This document shows positions 36,290-47,536 of a stretch of 64,000 nt of DNA, piece by piece. The notes below the pieces were generated by a model. It saw only the letters and a program-made list of their open reading frames with translations. It was not told the DNA's origin and ran no database searches. Source of the stretch: Timema cristinae (Eukaryota > Arthropoda > Insecta > Phasmatodea > Timematidae); contig JBCFYV010000100.1 in the NCBI GenBank assembly GCA_039000515.1, positions 32,786,421 to 32,850,420 on the forward strand, written 5' to 3'. Made by a program: the position numbers and the translations under genes. Within the stretch, counting starts at the first letter, position 1, and the number at the start of each line of letters is the position of its first letter.

Positions 36290-37250
36290 TTAAATTAGTT
36301 TATAAGTCGTGTGCTGATATAATCAGTCAATTCATAAAGTGTACGTTGAATATCTAAAATAAAATAAAAACAATCAAGTTAAAAGCTACATATTGTTATG
36401 GTTTTGAAACCGGCTACTAACACAAATACTCACCAATCGAAATGCAGGAAGCTTCATTATATTTTGCACGAATACACCTGATATATTATTTTACCACCAA
36501 ACATCCGGTTTTGAGGATGCCATGACATATTTCAAAAAGACAAAAAAAACCGCATTGAATATGTGTACCACATCCGTCTGCAATGTATACAGGATGTTGA
36601 TGGTGCAGGAAACATTAATAGTAATGATCCATACAGGGTGTTTGGTCTGATGATAATTATTTTAGTTATGGACACATGTGTGTGATATTCCTTCTTGGTA
36701 GAGTTGTGCTGCTATGGCATCATTAGGAAGCTGTCAATTAACCTCCCGTAAAAATGAACATTCGCTGTCAAGCCATCAGTACAAACAGTTCGTATTTTAG
36801 AGATACTCTGTAGTAGGCCTATATTATTTGTTTTACGGTATTTAAATTATCTTAGAGATAAAGTATTTTAATCGTGAAAAGTATCTACCTCCAAATTATT
36901 CTGTTCACTCAAACCCTAAGAAGTGGGTTTTACAATACTGTCTATCCCTGGGGTTTTGGCCAAAATGATAGGGGCTATTATGAAATTTGTTAGAATCCCA
37001 ATTAAAATAAAACAATCGAAGATATTACCATATATCTTCTAAGTATCGAATTTTAACTCTCAAACCATGGAATGTCTGTTAAAGAATCATTTTTAAAAAT
37101 TGGAAATTTGTTTAAAAGGTTAAACGATTGATTATCAACAATGTTTACTTTTGTTTTAGCGTTATTCTTCAAAATGACTATACGTGGATTGTTTTAGATG
37201 ATATATAATAAAGTATATTTGTTATCCCAAGAAAATATATTTAAGGATAG
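36290..37250. other. Intergenic interval with element-end-like strings
   Basis: ATACAGGATGTTGATGG and ATACAGGGTGTTTGG near 36590-36650 resemble Tc1/mariner ends, but no inverted partner or transposase could be assigned. Confidence 0.35.
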
Positions 37251-37254
37251 CTTA

Positions 37255-37690
37255 GGAGAATATAAGAGGAACCTAGCATGGAGATGAGAAAATAAACAAG
37301 GCTATTATATAGAGAGAGGAGATAACAATAACAAAGCATGGCCTTATATAGAGGGAGAGGAGATAACAATAACAAGGTGGGGCTTTATCTAGAGGGAAAG
37401 GAGATAATAATACAAAGCGGGGCTTTATAAAGAGTTAGATGAGATAGTTAATAACAAGGCAGGGATTTATAAAGAGGGAGAGAAGATAACAATAACAAGG
37501 CAAGGCTTTAAATAGAGATAACAATAACAAAGCGGGGCTTTATAAAGAGGGAGATGAGATAAGAATAACAAGGCGGGGTTTTATATAGAGGGAGAGGAGA
37601 TAATAGATAAGAGGCAGGGATATACATGGAAAAAAGCAGATAAGAGAAATTAGGCAGAAGTGTACATGGAAGAAGAGGAGATTATAGAAT
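37255..37690. repeat. Tandem repeat, ~42-bp unit, about 10 copies
   Basis: Imperfect units built from GAGATAACAATAACAAAGC, GGGGCTTTATA and AGAGGGAGAG. Length varies by a few bases between units, and divergence increases to the right. Confidence 0.85.
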
Positions 37691-37854
37691 TATAGAAACC
37701 AGGCACGGCTTCTTTTTTAAGTTCCAATTTGTCCATGAAGCCATTCTGTCGATTATGATACCCTGGAAGAGCAAAAATGTGGTTCGGATCCCCCACTAAC
37801 AATATTTGATGACTCCATTGGATCGGTGTGTATGGCAAGCTTAAGGCATCTTGC

Positions 37855-38000
37855 AATAGACTGGATTGCCAATGATGGGGAGATGGGGGGTTAAAATCCC
37901 AGTTGGGCTTTCTGAGAGTTTTTTCGTAGATAGTTTCTCACTATCCCTTAACTACGTTGTTTACTCGGAGATTTCAAAACTATTTTGCAAAGCGGGTTGC
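37855..38000 (+). repeat. SINE-C head relic
   Basis: GATGGGGAGATGGGGGG and AAATCCCAGTTGGGC, then TTTCTCACTATCCC. The 3' half is gone. Confidence 0.5.
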
Positions 38001-38954
38001 ATCTTTCCTTGACGCACCTAAAAACGCTAAGAACCATAACAATTAGACACCAAAGTACGAAGTAGATAGAGAAACAGGAGAGTGAGCTGTTAACCCTGTG
38101 AGGGCTCTAACTTATCTAGCGGTAAAACTTCCCCTTTTCCTCTGACGAGTTTACATATTAACTATACATTTTTCTCGTTGAAATCATTGACTGGCTTTTT
38201 AAATATACGTATTTCTTGTTTCATATTCTAGATATACATGTGCTTTAACGGCCTTTTATAATACACATTCAGGCAAGAAGACTCCTACATGACATTTTCA
38301 CGATCAATAATAATAATAATAGCCTAAGTTGTAAATTAATTATTAAAAATACGTTTACCCAAAAAAACTGCATGAAGATAAAATATAATTGTGACACTGT
38401 AGGACTATTTTTAGAATTATTTAAGAATTTATTGTTATTGTTTCAGCTTTATATCTTTAAAATTCTCAGCATAAAACGAAAATTCATTGACATTGGAAAT
38501 CCTACCTTGATACTCCGTGACGTCACTTTGCTTAATACTTCCCCATTAATGTAAATATACTGATAGCCCGAATGGATACTATCATTAATAGTGAATGCAC
38601 AAAGTCTTAACTCGCTGACTTATATAGTAGGTATAAGGTAGTCTTTAATTAGTTAATTATTATTTATTTTCAAAACAACAAGGGTGAGTACTTAAACAAA
38701 GGCGTGAGTCTCGTCTCGCTTGGTTTTCTGATGATGGGGAGGTTTGGGTTCTAAGACCAGCAAGGTAAATTACTTCTACCCTCCCTTCGTGAGTGTTCAG
38801 GTATACTTCATCTAAATGATATATATAATATATTATAAATACATCTCATACTTTTCTTAAGAGTGTAAACATGCAGATAGCCTGTTTTGATGGAAATACA
38901 TTGTTCATATTATAATGATATGATGATATTCAAATCTTATGCATAGTTTGAATA
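38001..38954. other. AT-rich interval with a weak SINE-C trace
   Basis: At 38690-38815 a degenerate plus-strand head (GATGATGGGGAGGTTTGGG) can be read. Nothing else was found. Confidence 0.4.
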
Positions 38955-39588
38955 TAAATATGTAGTTCACACTCTTGTAAAACACCTTTCTCGACCTGCA
39001 ATGGGATGTATTTTAGTTCACACTTGGAAAATACCTTGCTATAATGTTGTATGTTGATGTATATGTAGTTCACTCTTAGCAAATATCGTCCTAGAGCTGT
39101 ATAGGAATGGGTTTGCGGTTCACACTTGGCAAACATCTCCCTAGAGTTGTAAAGGAATGTATATATCTGTAGTTCACACTTTGCAAACATTTATCTAGAG
39201 TTGTAAAGGAATGTATATATCTGTAGTTCACACTTTGCAAACATTTATCTAGAGTTGTAAGGGGAGGTATATATCTGTAGTTCACACTTTGACACATCTC
39301 CCTAGAGTTGTAAAGGAATGTATATATCTGTAGTTCACACTTTGCAAACATTTATCTAGAGTTGTAAGGGGAGGTATATATCTGTAGTTCACACTTTGAC
39401 ACATCTCCCTAGAGTTGTAAAGGAATGTATATATCTGTAGTTCACACTTTGCAAACATTTATCTAGAGTTGTAAGGGGAGGTATATATCTGTAGTTCACA
39501 CTTTGACACATCTCCCTAGAGTTGTAAAGGAATGTGTGTGTATATATATAGTTCACACTTTGCAAACATTTATCTAGAGTTGTAAGGG

Positions 39589-39661
<73 letters not shown>

Positions 39662-39730
39662 GTGTGTGTGTGTATAATATATATAGTTCACAATTTGCAA
39701 ATATCTCTCTAGAGTTGTATTTGACAAACA
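38955..39730. repeat. Tandem repeat with alternating 54- and 53-bp units
   Basis: Every unit carries GTAGTTCACACTTTG and CTAGAGTTGTAA. One type continues GCAAACATTTAT and the other ACACATCTCC. In the centre they alternate, giving a roughly 107-bp higher-order repeat. A (TA)n run at about 39593-39653, followed by (TG)n, has expanded inside one unit. Minus-strand ORFs of 86-128 codons here only reflect the repeat. Confidence 0.93.
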
Positions 39731-39924
39731 ACTTCTCAATATTGTAAAAGGATATTCGTAAATAACTATATACACAACCCGCTTCGCATCATAAAAGAGA
39801 AACCTGTTTATATTGAATATGACTGTTTACGAAATCAAATTGAGATAAAATTATTTAAAGTATTATTAACTACTGTTGCTAACTTATCTAAGGTAATGAG
39901 AAGTTAATTTGAGAATAGCTGCAT

Positions 39925-40130
39925 CTCTGGGCACACGGATTAACTATCCAACTATTTCAGTTCGGTATGTCGGGAAGGGGAGGTCGGTTTTCGAATCCCA
40001 GGTGGGCTTTCTGAGCGTGCTCTTCCTGCAAATGTGGGTGCGTTCCCTTTAAATTGTACCTTTATCAATTCTACCCTATTGTGATTAATGCTTGAAGCCC
40101 AGATGGGTAGTAAGACGTGGTAGGGAAATA
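39925..40130 (+). repeat. Degenerate SINE-C relic
   Basis: TCGAATCCCAGGTGGGC in the head, CTGCAAATGTGGGTGCG in the body, GGGTAGTAAGACGTGG in the tail. Confidence 0.65.
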
Positions 40131-40383
40131 AATATTTTGAGCTACCTTGTTGGGAAATTACCTTATTTTGTTGAAACCGACAGACCCGAGATTTTTTTTT
40201 TTTTCATAAATAATTTATAAATCTCTATGAAAACGTTTCCTAACCTTGTAAATGAAATATTTTTTTTTTACAGTTTGGATTGAAATTGAGTTTTTATTGA
40301 TCACTACTGAACCACTCCCACTAATAGCAATTAGAAACTCTTTCAATCTTTTCGCTTTTATGATGTGTGTCTTTTTTTTTTAC

Positions 40384-40605
40384 TTTCGCACCACGTCTGT
40401 TCAATTTATACGCTTATGTACTATTATGTACTAACTGCGCTAGTGAGTTGGGGTTGAGGAAAGCCGAATTTAGAAGAAGTGTCCCCATATTTGCGTGGAG
40501 GGATAATGTAATACTATTTTGGAAAAAAACTTCAGTACGCCCGAATAGTATTTGAACCCCGATCTCCCTCTCATCGGCAGTCTAGTTCTAATATGAGACT
40601 GGTCT
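40384..40605 (-). repeat. SINE-C relic, near full length
   Basis: The tail (TCGCACCACGTCTG), body (CCCCATATTTGCGTGGAGGG) and head (TTGAACCCCGATCTCC) are in minus-strand order. The ORFs over it are by-products. Confidence 0.75.
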
Positions 40606-40759
40606 CTTTGTTCATATGAGCTGTCGTTAAAACTTATATCACACTTTATAATGTAAATAAAAAAAACACGTTTATATGATAACAAACAAATGAAGATCTT
40701 GATCATCAGTTATACTCATTAGCTTTTTTTAATACCTGTAAAATCGAAGTTATTAACGA

Positions 40760-41325
40760 CATAGCGCTACATCTAACTATACCGGTGGGTTTATCAACTC
40801 TCAGCCCAAACTTAAGCCACAGCCTCGGTGGGCATAGAGAAAGATAAAATCCTAGTAATAAAATGTCCGTAAAAAAATTATTGTGCACTAAAAAATGAAG
40901 ATTGAAGTTGGACGTGACAACGCCGGGAGTAGGCAGCTGTAAGTACGCTCGTGTACATTAAGTTGCATATCACTAAGGCTGGAATAAGTGTTCGGCCACG
41001 AGCAACGTTGTTGAATAGTGAGCCCTCATCAAATGCAATCAATCAGACAGAGTTGTGACCGATTCGGGCAATGAGTTTTGAACACCTGCGGTGATGTTCC
41101 AGCCTAGTGATATGCAACTTGTTGTACACGTACGTAGTTACAGCTCCATACTTCCGGCGTTGTTGCGTCCAACTTCAAATTCATTTAGTAGCGCAAGATG
41201 ACTTTTCCGCACATCTCTTTATTTAGGATTTTATGTTTCTTTCTTCTCATAAGTGCTGTGGTTTAAGTTTGGACTAAGAATTTCGAAACATCCTATATAC
41301 TTTAACTTGCGTTGCATTTTATAGA
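40760..41325. mobile_element. Foldback element with ~230-bp inverted arms
   Basis: The left arm contains CCCAAACTTAAGCCACAGC, GATAAAATCCTA, TGAAGTTGGACG, ACAACGCCGGGAGTA and AAGTTGCATATCACTA. The right arm has the reverse complements in mirrored order, with roughly 80% agreement by eye. The inner unique part is about 100 bp. There is no ORF. It is richer in CpG than the surroundings. The outer limits are approximate. Confidence 0.85.
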
Positions 41326-41359
41326 CATTATAATGAGATCAATGATCTAAATGACTGAC

Positions 41360-41624
41360 CTTTTGTTATAGTGGTCAGCATTCTTGGCTACTATTCTAGA
41401 TGCCCCACGTTCAATTCGCGGTGGTGTCAAAAGTATTTTTCCCGAAGAGGAATTGTTCATATGGTCATCATGGTTTGGTTAACTAGGCTTAAGCTAGTTG
41501 TACGACTTTTACTGGCCCCCACATAGTCATCATCACTATCATCACAATGAAGTAGCCTCACCTACGTGGCGGCCCAATCTCAGAATACGGCTAAATATCT
41601 GCCACTGCTGGTACCAGGAATGTC
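41360..41624 (+). repeat. SINE-D with 8-bp TSD
   Basis: The head (ATAGTGGTCAGCATTCTTGG, then CACGTTCAATTCGCGG) aligns with the head at 5519, followed by a body with GGCGGCCC near its end. TGACTGAC occurs at 41352-41359 and 41625-41632. There is no (AAT)n tail. Confidence 0.7.
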
Positions 41625-41713
41625 TGACTGACTAATTCACGAACTCTGGTGTCATACGAAAAAAAATAATACAAGCGTACAAGGAATAGAAAACAAAGAA
41701 AGAAATTACTGAA

Positions 41714-41970
41714 TAATATTAATATTTAGCACCACGTCTTACTACCCATTCAGGTTATACGCTTTAAGTACTAATTACGATAATGGATTAGGAATTGGGA
41801 AGGTTGAATTAGAGGAAGTGAACCCGCATTTGCGTGGAGGAAGAGTGTAAACCCATTTAGGAACACCCCCCCCAGTTCACCTAACCGAGATTCGAACCTC
41901 GATCTCCCCGTCCTCAGCAGTCGAGCTCAACACGACAAGCGCATTAGCCAACTACGCCACCGAGACGGGT
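41714..41970 (-). repeat. SINE-B, full length, with 11-bp TSD
   Basis: The tail, body and head are complete on the minus strand, including GGTTCGAATCTCGG and TGGCGTAGTTGGC. AAATTACTGAA is exact at 41703-41713 and 41971-41981. Confidence 0.95.
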
Positions 41971-41981
41971 AAATTACTGAA

Positions 41982-42930
41982 GATAACCATATATTTATGT
42001 ACCATTTGTAGACTTATTTACTCTTATGGTATGGGAACGTGAAAGTGAATTGCTGCAATAATTACAAAAGTACGCCACCTATCACTATCTTGAGCTAGTT
42101 ATATCCAGTCCACCTCATTACACCCTATCTATTTGAGGTCCATTCTAATATTATCCTCCCATCTGCATTTATGTCTTTCAGCAGTCTCTATAAACAAGTA
42201 CATTAAATTTAAATACTTTATAAAGAATATGAACCCTAAAGTATAATTTTCCAATTAGTTAATGTTTCATGATTTTATCTGTATAAAGTCAAAAGTGTAC
42301 TATATATAGATTTGTAAAATTAATTTGCACTAACTGTAAAATGTTGGTTAGAAATACAACACATGCTGTACTATGTTAACCATTGTATTTAGAATAGTTT
42401 TATTTGAATAAAACATTTGTTTGTTTTAGTTTGTAGTTTTTAGAATGTATATCTCGTTATAATCTGTTAGCAAACACTCTAATAAATTAAAATGAAGTAA
42501 CGATAGTTTCTACATGCTCGTTTGTGGTCCATGGGAGTATGGATTATCATTAATGCAATAATACATCGAATACATTTAGAGATTATTTGAGCTTTATATA
42601 CCTCTATAACTATTTTAATTTAATTGAACTCGATTTATGTAGGCCTCGAATTAACTGTGAAAATAATTTATTTAATTTGTTCCTAAGACTAGGTGACTTT
42701 ATACTCCCGACCAACTATTGGCTAGTGCTTCAATAATAGAAACTATGTAATTAAAATCAAATTAAATTGATAATTAACTTTAACTCTAAATAATAAATGA
42801 TTAGATCCTTGACAGTTAGTCAAATTTTCATATGCATAGACTTTTATAAAAGCTATACACAATACTAGATCTGATTTCATGTGTTCATACGTCAAGTGAT
42901 GTGTTCTTCAGTTGTAACTTTTGATGAACA
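41982..42930. other. AT-rich interval, nothing recognised
   Basis: No supported gene or repeat. Confidence 0.45.
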
Positions 42931-43467
42931 GGTTACTCCCGGGTTAAGCGGCTTAACTTTGGAAAGTGGTAGTGGATCAAAAAACTAAATAAAAATACGT
43001 TTTTCTGCGGAGGTTCTTGGCCATGGCTTAAAGTTAATTTTCCTGGAAGATGGATCGGTCATGCTGGACCTGTGGCTTGGCTTCTGCGTTCATCTGATTT
43101 AACGCCATTAGATTTTTTCTAATGGATATCACTCAAACAAAAAGTGTATGAAAAGCCTGTTAATGTCCTTTCATCATTACTACAAAGGATAACGCACGCG
43201 TGTGAAGAAACGACAGTGGCACAATGTTGTTCCACCATTCCTTCTGTCACTGATCAGTGCTACGCTTGTCTCCGGGCTGGAAACTGTCAATTTGAACAAA
43301 ATAAATAATTTTTTTTTTTATTTTATGCCTGGCTATTTTATTTTTAATTAGATTTTGCTGTGTGCGCGGAAAGTAAGATAAAACTAGCAAATCATCAAAA
43401 TACATTTTGAGTTAGTTTTTTGATCCACTACCATTTCCAAAAGTGTTACCGTGTAACCAGGGAACAT
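42931..43467 (+). mobile_element. Internally deleted mariner-like element
   Basis: The left arm GGAAAGTGGTAGTGGATCAA is mirrored at the right by TTGATCCACTACCATTTCC. Weaker similarity extends outward (CTCCCGGGTTAAGCGG versus the complement of CCGTGTAACCAGGGA). The arms are about 55 bp and enclose only the C-terminal part of a transposase. This is a typical deletion derivative that could be mobilised in trans. Confidence 0.82.
43038..43303 (+). pseudogene. C-terminal remnant of a Tc1/mariner-type transposase
   Basis: One frame reads FPGRWIGHAGPVAW, then SSDLTPLDFF with the last catalytic Asp. It goes on through a stop codon to QKVYEKPVNVLSSLLQRITH and CYACLRAGN. The N-terminal DNA-binding region and first catalytic Asp are missing. 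Apart from one stop and small indels it is less decayed than the relics at 2455-4434. Confidence 0.88.
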
Positions 43468-43599
43468 TCTATATAATATCAATACCTATCAAGTTATAAT
43501 AATAAAAGTATGTTTTCATTTTAGACTGTAAGAAAATATGTTTGTATTTCTTTTTTATCGATATACTGAAAGTATGGAACATTTTCTCTAATCTAAGAG

Positions 43600-43940
43600 A
43601 CTTATCGGTGGGCACGCAGTCTAAGCGTCAAGATATTCTAGTCTGGTTTGCCAGCAACAAAATGGTCAAGGTTCAAATCCCGTTTAGGTATACTGAAAGA
43701 TTTTTATTAAATAGTTCCCCCTCTCTCTATTTCTTTCTCTCTCTCTTAGCTCTCTCTACCTCTCTCTTTCTCTTCTCTCTCTCTCTCTCTATCTCTCTCC
43801 ACTAAAAATTGGGTCTCGCCCCTTCCCCCCCATGCAAAATCGGATACGTTTCCTCTGAAAATTATATATGCCCCATTCCAATTAATTAGTATTATTAAAG
43901 GCATACAGTGTGGGTGGTTATTAAGACACAATGGGGAATA
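43600..43940 (+). repeat. SINE-C-like relic containing a (CT)n expansion
   Basis: The head (GGTGGGCACGCAGTCTAAGC, GGTCAAGGTTCAAATCCCG) is followed by about 80 bp of (CT)n-rich sequence where the CT-rich SINE body normally lies. Then come a body remnant and a decayed tail (TTATTAAGACACAATGG). Confidence 0.6.
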
Positions 43941-44137
43941 AAATTATAATCTCACCTTCCTTATATTCCATTTCAAAATATATAGGTCAATGTAACCCGA
44001 GGCGTGGCTCTCCTTACAAGGCGCTATTCTACCCGGCGGAAGGATTGTGTCGTTAAAAGTCCATTACCTGGTGTGACGGTAGCGGCCTTCTCATCCATAC
44101 ACCTGCGCTGGTTAGAAAAAAAAAACTAGTACGTGAC

Positions 44138-44420
44138 GTTGCCATGGCGACCAGGCCTCTTCTCGTGCTTCTAGTAGTAGGGCCCCTCTAGTGTTGCAGT
44201 GTGTTTCAAGTGCTCGTCAGAAACAAAAGCTTGAAGAGTGTAAGAGGTGAGAGGGGTGAGGAATATGATTGGAAAGCTCACACGTCTTTTGAAATCGGAA
44301 AGACCGGGTCGTCTATAGCGAGGGTGTTAGTCGAGCGTTTGGGACGCTCGACTCTTGTTAGACACCCACGAGTTTGGAGCTCAACACCATTCGGGTGTAT
44401 TCGGATTGTTGTGCCCCATC
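44138..44420 (+). promoter_or_regulatory. GC-rich block with RFX X-box; possible promoter
   Basis: GTTGCCATGGCGAC at 44138-44151 differs from the palindromic X-box by one base, and a TGACGTT half-CRE overlaps its start. The following 270 bp are rich in CpG relative to the surroundings and include donor-like AGAGGTGAGAGG. The 98-codon ORF from 44201 has no recognisable domain. It could be a ciliary-gene-type promoter and first exon, but no gene was found. Confidence 0.35.
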
Positions 44421-44499
44421 TTCCCTCCAATTTAACTCCATCTCACTGTGTGTGTTTTTTATTATCTCTCCGAATTAATGTTGATTTAGTTGATTAAAG

Positions 44500-45295
44500 C
44501 TCCTCCTGACTGTTTACGTCCTAAAATTAGTTATTTTTAACTCTTGACAACCAGTGAAAGCACTTTTTAAGCTTTCTCATATTGTTAGATAAGATCATAT
44601 CATTTAAATTATAGCGTTTTTCTCCCCTAATTAGTTACTGACACTTATCCTTTTAATCCTGCTCGTTTTATAAGATAGTTTAAGGGGGAAAGAGAAGAGA
44701 CTGTGAGCTAAGCTCAGTATTTATTAAAGTTTTTATAACATTATCCATTTGGGCCAAAATGAATAAAATATTGCTTTCTTGAATGCGTAAGTTTATTCTT
44801 TTACATTCAGTTATTCCAACAGTTATTGGATATTTACAATAAGCCTAGGGACATTTAAAAATACGCTTTTTTTAATTAGGTTAAGAGTTTATGTTCAAAT
44901 TGTACGTTGCTCGTGACATATTAAAAAAATTGTTAATTATTCCTATTTGTAGAAAATTAAACTTAATATATCACCTGAAGAAATAGTTTATCTACTTTGG
45001 CCAAAAATGTGCATAAATAATTAGGGGTATTTAAAGTTAACTTAATGAACCCATTTTTTATATCAGCAGCCGTCTTACACACTAACATAATTTTATAACA
45101 AACTCAAGACCTATATCCTCAGTTATCAATTCATTATTATGGATGGGAAATCCCTAATTTAAGTAATTGTAATTTATTCAGACATGTCTGGAATTGATCC
45201 AGACGTTCCTAGCTCAGTAAGAGGATGTGCAAACCTATTGAGTTGAAGTGTTTTGGAATTCGATATTATAAGCTCTAAGGCCAGTTTTGCTACTT
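44500..45295. other. AT-rich interval, nothing recognised
   Basis: No supported feature. Confidence 0.45.
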
Positions 45296-45306
45296 GCAAC
45301 CTAAAC

Positions 45307-45307
<1 letters not shown>

Positions 45308-45345
<38 letters not shown>

Positions 45346-45488
45346 TAGCACCGCGTCTTACTACCCGTTCGGGTTATACGCACTTACGCTAATGTGTAAT
45401 GTAGGGTGATTGTGAGATGAAATGAAGGACCTACAGTTTAACGTGGAATCCGAACCACGGTGGCGGCCTGGCATTCCCCACATTCACA
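45308..45488 (-). repeat. SINE-A, 5'-truncated, with 12-bp TSD
   Basis: (ATT)n, tail and body up to CATTCCCCACATTCACA, with no head. GCAACCTAAACA is exact at 45296-45307 and 45489-45500. Confidence 0.93.
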
Positions 45489-45854
45489 GCAACCTAAACA
45501 ACTCAGATTAATGATACGCGACTATTGGTTTCAACATTCAGCTGGAGAGACATTGAGAAACTAGATTGATATTAATTCCAAACTGTTCAATCTGGATCTA
45601 AATCCTATTTCCTGTGTCCAGTGCTTACTGACTACACGCATATATATATAATTCCAAAATCATCAACAACCATGATTTAAGGTCACCGAACTAAGAATTT
45701 TGTATTATCTATATAAATTAAAAATGATTTTATGTTTTAATTAGTCTAGTAGACACACCATTCTTTCAAATAATATTTGTGGAACTTAACCTTCAAACAC
45801 CCTCACATGAACAATATATCGATATATAATCGGAGACATCAGTGTAGGTTAGCC

Positions 45855-46105
45855 TGATTCGGTGGCCACATAGTCAAAGGCATCACTCTTGTAATAGACT
45901 AGACTGCCGATGACGGGGTGATCGGGGTTAGAGTCCTGGATGGGTGTACTTAAATTGTTTTTTTCCTAAATAGTCGTCCCCTTTCCATCCATGCAAATAC
46001 GGGTACACTTCTTCTGAATTCAATCTTACTCATCCCTAATTCACTAGCGTAATTAGTACATATTCGTATAACCTGAACAGGTAGTAAGACGCGGTGCTAA
46101 AAATA
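45855..46105 (+). repeat. SINE-C, near full length
   Basis: Head (GGTGGCCACATAGTC, GACGGGGTGATCGGGG), body (ATGCAAATACGGGTACACTT) and tail (AACCTGAACAGGTAGTAAG). Its tail stem carries a compensated pair (CCTG/CAGG) instead of CCCG/CGGG. Confidence 0.85.
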
Positions 46106-47049
46106 ATAATTGCAGGTCACTAAATATAATGCGAGTACTTCATAGACTACAATAACAAGGGCATTTCAGATTCAAATAATTTCATTTTGCTATTATTACA
46201 AGTCTTGAAATAACAGTAATTATCTTCAAAAGTGAGTTTAAAGTCTTTTTTTGAAAAAAACATTGGCTATCTTGTCGCTATTTGTGATATGTTATTGTTT
46301 AGATCTGGGCTTATCAAACTGTGACGCAACAGAGAGTTTTCGATGAGGTGCAGCATGTTGGCAAATAAATTTATGAAATTTTTCAGTTTCTCAGATTTGT
46401 TGAATTTCTTGTCAACTATAAAAAGAGAGATGCTCTTCTTGAGTAATTTCACCAATAGAAACCACTCTTCCATGTTTAAACTATATCAGTCATCGGTTAA
46501 CTATTATTGATTAATTTTTTTTTAGTAAAAACACATAAATAAAATGGTTCATATTGGAAAAAAACTTACCAGATAACCTTTTAACCAATATTTTTAAATC
46601 AATTTTTAAAAGTTTTCTTTTTTTTTTTTACTCAGTCATTCGTAAACAACCCTTGAACAAAATGTTCCCCAAAAACAAGTATAAACTTTTATTTTTCATG
46701 TAGAATACTCCCCATATATTCATTTTAAACCAAAATTGATATATATTGATTTGAATAATAATGTCGATATTAATGGCTTCTTAGATATTAAAGACAGCAT
46801 TCATATCTTAATTCTCAATTGATTTTAGACTCAGTATTAATTTAAACATATTTTCTACCTCACATTGTAACCATTTTCACATTGAATTATATTATTATAA
46901 CTACGTTAAATATTGTTTCCTTATTACAACTTATAATGTTGTAATGTTATTGATTTGCCCCTAAAGAATATGTGAGAGCATTGACAATAATATCGTCCTA
47001 ATTTTATAAACGTATCTTATTTCATTTAAATTATAATCTATTACATGGC
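46106..47049. other. AT-rich interval, nothing recognised
   Basis: The 68-codon minus ORF has no family resemblance. The 5' limit of the LTR-like block that follows could lie in the last 100 bp. Confidence 0.4.
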
Positions 47050-47530
47050 GCTTGAAGCATTTATTCTTCCAAGAAGGTACACGCTACTGTAAGTGACGTC
47101 AGAGCGAATCACGTTAGTCAAGTCAAGTTGACAATATAAGATTTTTAAATAATAACTTCCTTTTCTGGAAAGTTCGAATAGAGATTTTAAAAAGTAACTT
47201 GAGTCAGTTTCCGGCTCTCGAAGCTTCTAGTGACACCGAGATGTTTTTGTCTTGTATTTTAATTTTTTATAACACGACCTTCTCGAAGCGTCCATGAGTA
47301 ATGGATATATACAAAGAATGGTGCAATGAAAGGGCACTAGGAGTCCAGTCCTTGAAGTACTCGAAACTTGAGCTCCTGTCCGCGATCCCTACGATCGTAT
47401 TATAGGCCGCGTATATATTTCGTCGACGACATGATCTATTTTCTCTAGAAATAAACCGAGATTTAGAAATAAAAGCATGTCAACATAAAAGTGTGTATTA
47501 ATTATACAACGTTCCAATCACCAATAACTC
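47050..47530 (+). mobile_element. LTR-like block with HSE-like motifs
   Basis: It contains a CRE-like GTGACGTCAG and three HSF-type inverted pairs: GAAAGTTC (47168-47175), GAAGCTTC (47220-47227) and TTCTCGAA (47280-47287). A TATATA stretch near 47410 and two AATAAA signals at about 47450-47475 follow, then primer-binding-site-like sequence. This U3-R-U5-PBS order suggests an LTR, but no second LTR or gag/pol coding was seen, so the call rests on layout alone. A cellular promoter is the alternative. Confidence 0.4.
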
Positions 47531-47536
47531 TTTAAT

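Noticed and set aside
36590..36650. A Tc1/mariner element suggested by ATACAGG strings
   Set aside because: No inverted partner and no transposase motifs were found in any frame nearby.
39389..39775. 128-codon minus-strand ORF over the 54/53-bp array
   Set aside because: The product only reflects the tandem repeat and the TA run, and the adjacent 86-codon ORFs overlap in other frames.
43542..43805. 87-codon plus-strand ORF
   Set aside because: It covers a SINE-C-like relic and a (CT)n run, which explain its Ser/Leu-rich C-terminus.
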